Shown one piece after another: positions 12,009 through 22,962 of a stretch of 64,000 nucleotides of DNA. The stretch's first letter is position 1, and every line of letters begins with the position of its first letter. Below the pieces are notes generated by a model. The model was given only the letters and a program-made list of their open reading frames with translations. It was not told where the DNA came from and made no database searches. This stretch comes from Flaveria trinervia (Eukaryota > Streptophyta > Magnoliopsida > Asterales > Asteraceae): the NCBI GenBank assembly GCA_025506515.1, contig CM046457.1, positions 43,483,525 to 43,547,524 of the forward strand, written 5' to 3'. The position numbers and the translations under genes are program-made.

Positions 12009-12432
12009 ATCTCACCAACATCATCTATGAAACCCACAGTCAGAAGTCATTTACATAATTATCAATCTAGGACGTCTAGATCAGATAATGACATGAGTAA
12101 CATAAAAGAATTATGGAAGAGTCAAAGAAACAATATCACAACTTCATGCAAATATATAATCTTCTCAAACCAGAAATGATGTTTGATAATAAAAAACAGG
12201 TCAAATTTCTTCAAAGAAATAGGGACCAAAGGTTTCATTATTCCTCTGAATCTTTAGTTGATGTTGATGAGATGAAACAATCAAAATATCATCAGAAATC
12301 TCCCAGAACACCTCTCTCTAAATCACAGTTTAGAGAAAAGTACCAGGAGGTCACTATCATAGATAGGAACAGGAAACCCAAGACCATTATGGCTTGGGTT
12401 CGATATTCTAATTAGTTCTTTTGTGCTTGCAG

Positions 12433-14439
12433 GGTCATCCATATAGGTCAAATAGCTTATGGTACGTGGATAGTGGATGCTCCTGACATATGATTAGAGA
12501 TCGTTCCCTCCTTCATGACTTCAAGCATATACAAGGAACTACTATGGCATACAGAGGAGATTCACAAGGTGGAAGAATTATTGGTGAAGGATCCATGACA
12601 AATGGGATGCTGAGCTTTGATAGAGTGAACTACTATGAACAACTGAATTTCAATTTTCTAAGCGTGTCTTAGATATGTGACAAGAAATATTCAACTCACT
12701 TTACGGACACTCATTGCTACATTCTGAAACTAGGATTTCAGATTCTTGAAGAATAGGTTGTCCTAAAGACTCCGAGGAAGAATAACACCTATGTCTTAAA
12801 CCTGAATTCTACTACACCAAAAGTAGAGACATGTCTTCTGTCAAAAGCATCATTTGATGAGTCATATCTTTGGAACAGACATTTAGGAAACACCAATTTC
12901 AAAAACATGAACAGATGGGCAAGGGAAACCATGTCATTGGTTTACCCAAAAGGAATTTGACTTTATTGATCACTGTTCCACGTGTCTCAAAGGGAAACAA
13001 CATAAGTCTTCTCACAAGCCAAATCTGGTGAACACAAACAATTCTCCATTGAAGTTACTTCATATGGATCTGTTTGGACCAACTCATGTTGTGAGTATTG
13101 GAAAGAAACAATATGTTTGGTGATTATTGATGACTTTTCAAAATTTACATGGGCTTTCTTCTTACTTTATAAAAACAATGCATCCCAAATAATAAAAGAC
13201 TTTATCACAAAAATTGAAAACCAACTTGATCATAAGGTCAAAACAATAAGAAGTGATAATGGAACCAAGTTTAAAAATGAAGACATGAGTTTCTTTTGTG
13301 TAATCAAAGGCATTGCTCATCAATTCAGTGTAGCTAGAACTCCCCAACAAAACGGAGTAGCTGAAAGGAGGAATAGAACACTGATTGAAGCAGTAAGAAC
13401 AATGCTTGCCGATGCTAAACTGCCAATAACCTTTTGGGCAGAAGCAGTTAACACATCATGCTTTGTGCAAAATAGAACTCTGATTATAAAAGAAAACAAC
13501 ATGACTCCATATGAACTTCTTTTTCACAGAAAACCATTTATTGGATTTTTCAAGTCATTTGATAGTCCTGTCTCAATATTAAACACCCGAGACTATTTGA
13601 GAAAATTTTCATCTAAGTCTGATGAAGGATTCTTTATAGGTTATTCTTCTGTTTCAAAGGCTTACAGAGTGTTAATTCCTAGATTAAACATTATTGATGA
13701 ATAAATAAATATTCAATTCAAGGAACATTTATTTCCCAAATCTACAAATGGTCCCGACTGGTTGTTTGATATTGACTCATTTACAAAATCTTTTGATCAA
13801 TTTCACTTGTCTGATGTAGGAAACCTACATTCAGCTGAACCGTCTTCATGTGTAGAAAGAAGAGATGACTTTTCAATGATTCCTCCTATCTCTACTGAGC
13901 AACTGAATGAAGATGTTCCACTACCAGCTGATCCTGTCAGACAATCATCTCAAGATCAAAGTGATCCCAGCTTGTTACCATCACCTTCAGAAGACCCATC
14001 AACTGAAGTCAGAAATCAAAATCAAGCTACACCTCCAGTTGAAACTAAAAGAACCTCAAATGATGGAAGTAATCAAAGTGCTGCTAATGATGAAGCAATC
14101 ACTAAAACAAATTTTGATTATCTTCATAACTCTCCAACAGTACAAGATGAAGGTGCCTCTCACCAAGATGATCTAAATGTCTCCAATTTTGATGTAACCA
14201 TTGCTGGTGACTCAATTCCAACCACCAGAATACACAAGAATCATCTAGTGGAAATCATTATTGGTGAACTTAATGAAAAGGTGACAAGAAGCAAGTCAAG
14301 TATTGCAAACATCTATTTGTTCTCATGCTGTATTTGTCAAATAGTACCCAAAAACATCAAAGAGTCTCTTCAAGACAATAGTTGGATTGAAGCAATGCAT
14401 GAAGAATTGCTACAGTTCAAGAAGCAAGAAGTATGGTAG
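12433..14439 (+). pseudogene. E2 protease and integrase remnant
   Basis: Pol opens just after a splice-acceptor-like TTGCAG (AG at 12431-12432), 17 nt past the gag stop. Protease: LWYVDSGCS (active-site DSG near 12465-12490), then RSLLHDFKHIQGTT and SFDRVNYYEQLNFN. Integrase: LWNRHLGNTNFKN is the decayed zinc-binding start; the core shows IIDDFSKFTWAFF (13126), IRSDNGTKFKN (13246) and PQQNGVAERRNRTLIEA, with catalytic Asp and Glu visible in a 195-codon open frame (13117-13704). A long Ser/Pro/Gln-rich linker (13762-14439) leads to RT. Stops and shifts at 12669, 12755 and 12880-13115 destroy the gene. Confidence 0.85.
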
Positions 14440-15883
14440 CCGGTAGATCTTCCAGAATGACAATATCCTATCGGTACCAGATGGCTGTATAGAAACAAAA
14501 CTGATGATAGAGGGGTTGTCATCAGAAATAAAGCAAGACTAGTGGCACAGGGGTATACAGAAGAAGAAGGAATTGATTATGATGAAGTGTTTTCACCTGT
14601 TACCATATTATAAGTAATAAGAATCTTTCTTGCATATTCAGTATCAATGAAGTTTATTGTTTATCAAATGGATGTGAAGTTTGCTTTTCTGTATGAAAGA
14701 TTGTTGAAGAAGTCTATGTAAGTCAACCACCTGGTTTTGAAGATCCGAGTTTCCTCACAGGGTTTACAAGCTTGACAAAGCCTTGTATGGTCTTCATCAA
14801 GCTCCAAAAAATTGGTATGAGACTCTATCGTCTTTCCTTCTTGAACATGGATATGAAAGAGGAAAGATCGATCAGACTCTCTTTAGAAAGAGAAGAAGAA
14901 GAGACATGTTGCTAGTCCAAATCTACATGGATGATATCATTTTTGGCTCAACAAACAAGCAACTCTGTAAAGATTTTAAAGACCTTATGCATTCAAAATT
15001 TCAAATAAGTGCAATGGGGGAACTCACATTCTTTTTAGGAGTGCAAGTTCAATAGACAACAGATGGAATCTTCATCAATCAATCAAAATATGTAGAAAAA
15101 ATGTTGAAGAAATTCCACCTTGCTGATTATTAGTCTATCAGAACCCTGTCCAGATCCAGAAGGCAAACCAGTGGATCAGACTCACTATCGATCCATGATT
15201 GGTTCACTTATGTATCTAACAGCCAGTAGGCCTGACATTATGTTTGGTGTTTGTGTGTGTGCAAGATGTCAAGCTGATCCTAAGGAATCTCATGTGAATG
15301 CTGTCAAGAGGATATTCAGATATCTTAAGGGCAAGCCAGCTCTTGGTTTATGGTATCCAAAAGAAGGAGACTTCAATCTCTATACCTACACTAACACTTA
15401 TTATAGGGGATGCAACTTCAATAGGAAGTCCACTTCTAGCGGTTGTCAATTTCTTAGTCCCAGACTGGTCTCCTGGCAGTTCAAGAAGCAGACAAACGTA
15501 TCTGTTTCAACAACATAAGCTGAGTACATTACAACATCAGCTTGTTGCTCACAAATTCTCTGGATTCAAAACTAAATGCTTGATTATGGTTTAGATGCTT
15601 GATTATGGTTTAAATGCTTGATTATGGTTTTAAATTCTTGCACACTCCAATTCACATTGACAACACAACAACTGTTTTTATCACAAATAATCCAACTCAA
15701 GACTAAAAAACAAAACATATTGAAATTAGATATCAATTATTGAGAGATTGTGCTGAAAAAGGGTTAATCAAATTGATTCAAGTTCCAACTTAAAATCAAT
15801 TAGCTGATTTATTCACCAAGGCATTTGAACCTAGTAGGTTTGAATACTTACTTCAATCAATTGGCATGATTAACCTTGAATAA
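14340..15883 (+). pseudogene. E2 reverse transcriptase and RNase H remnant
   Basis: RT starts in WIEAMHEELLQFKKQEVW (14383-14437). It shows ARLVAQGYTEEEGIDYDE, then YQMDVKFAFLYE with the first catalytic Asp, then YMDDIIFGSTN (about 14926-14958; the usual copia motif is YVDD). The RNase H part runs from RSMIGSLMYLTASRPDIM (15190) through STSSGCQFL and ends LADLFTKAFEPSRFEY (15801-15850). A 21-bp unit is triplicated at 15579-15640, disrupting RNase H. There are several stops (14438, 14700, 15053) and frame changes. It copied element RNA to DNA and is now dead. Confidence 0.85.
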
Positions 15884-18536
15884 AATTAAAAACATCAAAG
15901 AAAATTTAAAAATGTAGAAAATCACAAAAAGAAGTCAATTTTGATGTAGAAAAAGATACATAAATGGCAAATGATATAGTTACAGTCGTTATATCATTTA
16001 CTATGCTTAATTTAAAATTTGAAAGACTGCCATGACTTACCTGAAATGTTGGTAGGCTCAACTTGGAAACGAAGATACATGTTGTGATGAATTAAAATCT
16101 TATTCAATTGTGAAACACTCATCTCAGAGTACTGGTAAGCATTAGCTTATTCAAGTGTTTATGTGTGTAGTAACCTAAACACACCAGGTAATGATATTCT
16201 ATGAATCTCTTTCACATACATCAGTTTCTTCTCTATTTTGCTAAGCAAAGACCTGAAGAAACAAACACATAGTGCTGATGTAATGATCCAAAAGATTCCA
16301 AATGAGGAACACATCCAAATTGGATGAAACAACAAAAGAATACATTCCTTGTGAATGAACAAAAAGAATCCCATTATGGATCAACCTTCCAAAGTGAAGT
16401 GAAAAAGAATTACAATGAGGATCAGATCATGAAAAGGATCAAAGTAAAAGAATCTCAATAAGGATCAGTGAAAATGAGATCTCATACCTTAAATAACCTG
16501 GTCAAAAAAGTTGTGAAAAAGTTCTACATGCATTACATGAGGATGGTTGATCATACCATGCTTTTGTGTGTGAGGTACATGTTGAATAGTCAAATCAACC
16601 AAAACATGATAAATATCACATGTATTGAAATATTAACCAGGTATGAGTTTAAGAGGACAAACATACCTTCAATCAATAAGTTCATAAACATGTCTATTTT
16701 ACTAACAATAAGAGTGCACATGTGTAATGAAAGATTGATATGATCCAAAAAAAGGTATACTTCCTCTTCATGTGTAAAATCAGAAAACAAAAACATTAGG
16801 AATATTTCAATTTCCAAAGTTTCAAATCTTTAAAGTTTCTATCTAGACATGGATATAAACTTTAGTGGGAGTAATTTAAAATTTTGATCAGTTTGTATAG
16901 ACATTTACTTTCTTAAATTACTTTCTTAAATTATTTTCTTAAAACTTCAAAACAAATAAAAAAAAGACTGTCTGTGTTGGTGCAAAAGTTATGCTATAGT
17001 ATCTTAGCTTTTGTAGATTCTTGAAAGCATAAGAAGTCCAAGATCAGTCAAACAATAGGAAACTTGTATCACTTCTGACATACAAGTCAATCCAAGCAAG
17101 AATTGCTAACCCTAACAACAGCCAACAACTTTATAAGACACAATACAATCAAAGACAATTCTTCATAACAAGAAAAACCAAAAATAAGAATTTCTCTACA
17201 GAAACATTAAGTTTTGACTAAGTTCAAAATTTAATGCGGGTAAGTGCATTGGTTAATGCTGGTGAAGGAACCCATGCATATAATCAGCGCGGGTAACTGT
17301 TTATGTTATTTATAACAAAGTGAAACTAATGTGGACAAGATAACTCTACTGCATTTGTGTCAAAGATATATACATAAAAATCTTTGGTGTTAAAAACCTA
17401 TGCGGACAATAGTGCTCTACCACATTTGTTAATGCAGAAGACATTTATTTTTACTCATTCGCATTCTTGAATGTGGGTAACATCAACACTTTTCATGTAT
17501 ATCAAAAATGAATAAACAAGTGCTTAATCTCTTCTATCATGATGATTATGATCAAGAAATGCGGACAACTTTATTGTTCAGCCACATTTGTTGAAGTAAA
17601 TGTGGATAAAGGAATTTTACTCTACCGTATTTGTTACAGTGAACAAATGCAAACTAACTTTGTTCAGCCGCATTTGTAACAGTGAACAAATGCTTAACAA
17701 ACTTTGTTCAACCACATTTACAACAGTGAACAAGTGCTCTCAAGTTTTTCACTTCCGCATTTGTAACAGTACACAAATGTTGTTAAACAAAACTCTTCCG
17801 CATTTGCTACAATGAATTTAAAATTGACCGCATTTGTTCTGAAACTTGTAACAATTTGTAAAATACATTAGTTGACTATTTAAAGCCATTTCAAAAGGTC
17901 ATTTAATACTTTTCAAATTTAAAAGACTTTAAAGTGCGACGAGCGAAATTCACTATTCTTCATCAATCATCATCACCATCAACAAACCTGTGTTCTACTA
18001 TTCATTTCCTCTGATTAGTCCTCAATTTCGATTCACTTCAACAATAGTATTGAACAAAAGGTGAAAATCTTTGAATTTTGTGACCTAACATGTCGGACTT
18101 TTGAACCAATGATGAACCTAGAACCATAGGTCAAGAAAGGAAACTCAAAATCAGACTTGAATTAAGAAATGATGATCATTTTCAACTACAATGAACATGT
18201 TAACTAAGAAGAATAATAACCAACAAGTGAATTTCAAAACCGTGTTCATCATATGAATAGAGCATAGCAAGAGATGAAAATGTTAAAACCAAATCTTGAA
18301 TCTAAGAGTTGAAAAGAGGTTAAAAACAACAAATATGATCTCTCCAAACATGAAAAACAAAATAATAGTGATTATTGATAATAACATCAAGCATAGGAAT
18401 GATTCCTATGGAACATTACCTTCAAACATTCAATTTTGACCATCTAAAGTCAAACTAAAAACATTTACTTGTTGTATGCTCTATAATCTGTGAGTACTAT
18501 CACTTTTTTAATTCATATGCCTCTAATGCAGGGCAC
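15884..18536 (+). promoter_or_regulatory. E2 pol-ORF3 spacer with LTR-like repeats
   Basis: No protein is seen. 15960-16000 has an imperfect hairpin around AAATGATATA/TATATCATTT. 16340-16480 has loose repeats around AGAAT..C..AAGGATCA. 17220-17830 holds at least ten copies of GCATTTGT and its inverse ACAAATGC, several in CCGCATTTGTAACAGTG / GTGAACAAATGC form. This is the motif of the family 1 LTR palindromes (CCGCATTTGTTAATGCGG in E5). A TATA-like CTATTTAAAG lies at 17876-17885, followed by a leader (about 17940-18060) and a possible intron. The whole reads as an internal promoter for ORF3. Confidence 0.55.
18061..18531 (+). other. Candidate 5'-UTR intron of E2 ORF3
   Basis: A donor-like AAAAG|GTGAAA at 18060/18061 and an acceptor-like TTAATTCATATGCCTCTAATGCAG ending at 18531 (positions 18508-18531) enclose 471 AT-rich bases. 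The ORF3 ATG (18537) follows after 5 nt. The upstream piece (17940-18060) is relatively C-rich like a leader exon. This is inference from splice-site form and base composition only; no transcript supports it here. Confidence 0.35.
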
Positions 18537-21500
18537 ATGGCAAATCTCACCTGGAGCAAGCTCCATAATGTTAGCGGTTATCTTGACCATGATGTACCCA
18601 AGGCTGAAGATCTTAGAGACATGATCAGATTCATTTCCACTACTAGAGTGGGTCATGTAATTACAGTTAGACCAGTCATTTATGAGAGATTCATAAGGTA
18701 TTTTTGGAACACTACTGAGGTAAGAGAGATAGATGGTGTAAGGACTCTGTCTGGAAGAATCTCTGATGATCACACATTGGCCATCACTGAACAAACTGTG
18801 AGACAGTGTCTGCGGTTTGATGATGATGCCAACACTCCCTTAGAGCTTGAAGATGATGAAATCACTATTTTCTTTGCCAACATTGGATATGAGGGAGGAT
18901 ATGAAGGCAAGCAGATAGTAAAAGGATTAGTTGACTTACAATGGAGGTTCCTCATTCATCTCTAACAACATTGTCTGTCAAAGAGGAAGACCGGATGGAA
19001 TGACATTCCAGTAATCAAATCATCTGCCATATGTGCTTTATGCACTAACAAGCCATTCAACATGTCTGCTTATGTGTTTAATGGTCTGGTTTCAAACATT
19101 CAGGAAGGAAGAAGACATATGTTCCTAATGTATCCAAGATTCTTACAATGTCTTATCAATGAATCTTTCCCAGACATTGTACCTGAAGGTCATGTGATGG
19201 ATATTCCTCATTATGATGCTAAGTCTTACAAGTACATCAAAAAGAGAGATCCTAGGAACTTTTATAATGGAACCCACTCTCATTGTTGCCCTGGATGCTT
19301 CAACAGATTAATCCAGAAGAACATGTTGAAGAACAAGAGGCTCTTGTTGATGGGCCAAATCAAGAAGAAGAACTAGCTGCTCATGATCAGCAAACTATCG
19401 ATGAGCAAGTTGTTGAAAGGGATGAAAAACAGAGGACAGTGTCACCCTAGGTTGATGTAGGGGGTGATCTTCACACTGGGCCATCTGTTCATGAAATTGA
19501 TATAGCCTCACCTTTCATGCCCTCACCTATACCATCACCACAAAGACTACCAATCCTATCACCACAATTACAACCCATCATCTCTCCATATATCACCCAT
19601 ACACTCTCCTTATGTTTCACCAATCCATCATTTACCTGAATCTCCTATTAAGTCATCCCCTGTTTCTTCTGAGCCTGTTAAGTATGGTGACTCTGCCAGC
19701 TCTTAAGAGGAATCAAAATCATCATCTGATGATAAGGATCATCATAGACAGATGCCTGTTAGGCAAGCTATTTCTAAGGTTTTTCCTTCTAAAAGTGTTG
19801 TTGAATCAGAAGTGAGTAGACCTTATGAGAAGGATGAAATGATTTCTAAGCTAATGAAGAAAGTAGCAAAGAGAAGAAACTATTGAATAGAAGATCTAGT
19901 ATTATTCTAGATAGACTATTGTAGTTGGATGAAAAGGAGAAGGAGATAAAAGATCTAAAAGAAAAGTATGAGGTTGAAAAGAAAGAGAAAGAAAAGGAGA
20001 TAGAAAGATTAAAGGTTTCTCTCCAACAATCAAGGGATGAAATAAGTGGTCATGTTGAAACTTTAGCCATCCAAACCATTGCCATGGAAGAACAAGAAAA
20101 ATTGATTTAAGAGCAATCTTACATTATCATAGACTTGCAGAACCAGATAGAAAGTCTAAACAAGAGAGTATCTGAGCTAGAACTACTTGTTATGATCAAA
20201 AGAGAAGTTGAAGCTAAAATGGAGAAAGATGATATGGTTGAGAAAAGAGAAGAGAAAAGAAAAAGGGAAAGTGATAAAGAAGGTACCGGTGAAAGTTCAT
20301 CAGGAGAGAGTAGTAATGACTCCCCTCCTACTAAAAGGATGAGATTCTTTGAGGTTGAGAAAGTAGAAGAAACAAGTGAATCAAAACATGATGAATCAAG
20401 CATGGAGATGGTGATTTACATAATGAAACCAGATGAAACTCACACTGAAGAAACAAAATTTAGTGATATGATTAAAGCTCTTGACTCATTCACTATAGAA
20501 GAGTTTATCATAGTTGATGACTTTTCAGAGTTTATTGTTGATGAGGCCAAACCAAAAACCAATAGTGGTTATTCCTCAATCTCCTATCCTATTTGAGAAG
20601 GAATTGAGTATGCAAATAGTGTCTGCTTTATCATTGACCGATGAACAAAGAGACTTATTAGAAGATTATGTGAAGAACAACTAAAGAGAGAAGAATCAAC
20701 TGCTGCTATGTGAAGAAGTGCATTTATTCTTCAGAATCTTAATGCACTTTAAGAAGAGAGAGGCTCAAGAAGCTGAAATAGCTTAAACCTCTTCTGGTTC
20801 AAGAATTCAAACCTATACCAGAAGGATGAAATATTTAACTAAGAAGGAAAACGGGAAGAGACCAATGGCAGAAGAAGAACCAATCAAGAAACCACAAAAA
20901 GATGACACTAGAAGCCTTGCAGCAATTACTAAATTTCTAGAAGAGCATGAAAAGGCTAAAGCACAATTGAAAAAGAAGGCTGACTTTGTTGATCTAGAAA
21001 AAGGAGAGATAGAGGGTGGCTATGTGGTTGATGAACCAATAGCTCATAAAAGCCCTATGAAGCAAGAGGTATCAGTACATGAGATTGTAGAGAAAGCACA
21101 AACTGATGACCTAATGGTGAAAGCTATGTTTTTGATCAATCGTGGGTATGATCCTGATAAGGTATTCAGAATGACTTATGAGGGAATAAAGACAGAGGAA
21201 GAAAAGTTAAACAAACTGCTAGACCCTACATATGAGACTGAGTATAAAAAAAACTCTTTCTCCCAAAGCTCTAATGATCAAGTCATTCTCTAAGACCAAG
21301 CATACTTCCGCTCCTCAACCACTATGTCCTGATCCCTATAGTATGTTTGACAGTGAAATGAAAGACTATTTATCTGGTCAAGGATTTACAAAGAGAAAGC
21401 TGGGCAATATGAAGACTAATTCCCTAAGGGCTGCCATCCGTAGGTTGAATAATGAAAAGAAAGAGAGGCTAAAGAAATTAGAAGAGGAGATTACCAGTAA

Positions 21501-22259
21501 AAAGCCAGGACCGGAGTATCAGCACAAGACATGCAGCTCACCCAGAGAGACCATGACTCTTTGACACCTGTTCTGCACAGATATCCTGAGTGGTTTGCAA
21601 AGCCTTCATAGTGGAAACTTCAAGAAGGGCTAACCACTACAAAGCTGATTAGAGGTGTGTCTACTCTCAAAGGCAAGACTGATCAGAAGATTATTGCTTG
21701 GAAGTATAACAGTGACTGGAACATGTTCATGGTGAAAAGGATTTCAGGATTAGTGCAATTCTTCACAGAATACTCTGCTCTTGTGAACTCCCTGGAAATC
21801 CATGATCTGAAGGAACTAGCCAATCTATAGCTAATTAATCACAAGGCTATGTTCAGGGGATATGAGTTTGAAGATATTCTGAGACTGTTTAGAAGAACAG
21901 ACAACTTCAAATCTCTCAAGGCTATCTGCGTGAGGAAAGATAGATCCTTTATCAACCCCCTTGAGAAGAAAAGAACAAAAGCAGCAGAAGAAGTTGTGTT
22001 TCCTGAGCTTAAGGTGAAACCAACTAAATCATTAAAAAGAAAGATGGTGGCTGGAACTCATTCCTCCAAACCAATCTCCAATGTCTATTATGATGGAAAG
22101 ACATATGAGTTGGTAATTGAAAGAAGATGGGGAGGAAAAAAATGTGTTGAGATTAGATTGTTTAGTGGATATGAGGTAAGATTGTTAGATGAATACTATA
22201 TCCACTACATATACACAAAACACTTTAGAGAGATAACCAATAAGTTGAGAGAAGAATAA
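18537..22259 (+). pseudogene. E2 ORF3: uncharacterised third ORF, degraded
   Basis: About 1,240 codons, in pieces. ATG at 18537. N-terminal domain: LHNVSGYLD, then RPVIYERFIRYFWNT (18670-18715), an IGYEGGYEGK motif (18880-18912), HCLSKRKTGW after a stop at 18963, and LMYPRFLQCLI (19125-19158). Then a Pro/Ser-rich region (19500-19700), coiled coils (19925-20110 KEKEIERLKVSLQQSRDEI; 20135-20230), a Lys-rich nuclear-signal-like patch PTKRMRFF (20329-20352), DYLSGQGFTKRKLGNMKT (21364-21417) and a basic C-terminal end with WGGKKCVEIRLFSGYEVR (22118-22171). Same domain order as E1 and E7. No membrane span. Stops and shifts inactivate it. Function unknown. Confidence 0.7.
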
Positions 22260-22634
22260 ATGCACTTCTTCTTAAAGTGAATTAAGATTCTAAAAATGGC
22301 ATATGATCAAATCAGTGGCAAGAGAGAACAGAGGAAGAAAAAAAAGACTCCTCTATAGCTCTCTTGATACATAGTGATGGGTTGTCCATTCTGTCAATAA
22401 ATGAACCCACTTCTCTAAAGAAGCTACCCTTAGAAGCCATCTACACTATGATCCAAATGAAGATCCATGTGCTAAACAGAGAGAACATGTCTGATGCAAA
22501 TGACTTTGTCAACATGATAAAGGCCATTTTGGATCCATCTCAGGCAAACCTCTTATTCCTCCACAAGACCCAGCAGAATCTTCCCAACCTCAACCACCAT
22601 CAAATCCTTGAAGAACATAGGCTATATAATCCTT
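22260..22634 (+). other. E2 ORF3-to-LTR leader
   Basis: Noncoding 3' stretch between ORF3 and the polypurine tract. A 90-codon open frame (22364-22636) has no recognisable motif and runs into the polypurine tract; it may be a decayed ORF3 extension. Nothing else is seen. Confidence 0.3.
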
Positions 22635-22642
22635 AGGGGGAG
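22635..22642 (+). other. E2 polypurine tract
   Basis: AGGGGGAG, 6 bp before the LTR start TGGACCC. Plus-strand priming site. Confidence 0.8.
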
Positions 22643-22648
22643 TATTAT

Positions 22649-22930
22649 TGGACCCTGAAAGGATCATACATGCCAACTCAAGTGATGGGTTGATGGTTAT
22701 TCTGCAGGAAATCCCACAAGTACAAGTATTAATACGGATGAAGAATCTGCAAAGAAGACAAGTGTCAGCTAAACCACATTTGTATATGCAGAAGACATAG
22801 AACAAATGCTGACAAGTATTTGTTATTCCGCATTAACAAATGCGGATAGCCGGACACAAATGCTGAAAATTATTTGTACATCCGCATTAACTAATGTGGA
22901 TGCCCGACAACAAATGCACATATGTGTTTG
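22649..22930 (+). repeat. E2 3' LTR, first 282 bp
   Basis: Starts TGGACCCTGAAAGGATCATA and aligns closely by eye with the first part of the E3 and E5 LTRs, including TTCCGCATTAACAAATGCGG (22831-22850). It stops matching after CATATGTGTTTG at 22930, where the E3 junction begins. TATA box and 3' end are missing. Confidence 0.85.
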
Positions 22931-22962
22931 ATTATCAAACATCATTTTTGATTATCAAATGC

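Larger units (their letters stand above)
9605..12415 (+). pseudogene. E2 gag, C-terminal half, interrupted
   Basis: Begins after the first zinc knuckle, in the Gln/His-rich region (near 9605-9680). It continues with LYAEEVKPQF (9736), a coiled coil with EREIKGFEIKIKSLISDIEK (9929-9988), the linker up to 10580, and then three zinc-knuckle repeats at about 10869-11033: CDICEMSNHKIEEC, CSICDMNNHSTKTY (last Cys lost) and CSVCDMNNHNISDC. A solo LTR and a MITE split the frame at 11065-12016. It resumes and ends at the TAG at 12413-12415. Gag forms the particle and binds genomic RNA. Frameshifts (near 10100 and 10600) make it non-functional. Confidence 0.8.
9605..22930 (+). mobile_element. E2: Sirevirus-type copia element, family 1, 5'-truncated
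   Basis: The order gag C-terminal half, protease, integrase, RT, RNase H, spacer, ORF3, polypurine tract and beginning of the 3' LTR is kept on the plus strand over 13.3 kb. The 5' LTR and the gag N-terminus are absent: homology to E5 gag begins abruptly near 9605. The 3' LTR is cut after 282 bp at the E3 junction. About 940 bp of the length is later insertions (a solo LTR and a MITE) in gag. Many stops in every gene show that the copy is old and dead. Confidence 0.85.

Noticed and set aside
18537..22259. ORF3 as an independent host gene
   Set aside because: It recurs at the same place in E1, E4 and E7, between pol and the polypurine tract, on the pol strand, so it belongs to the elements. 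A host origin long ago remains possible.
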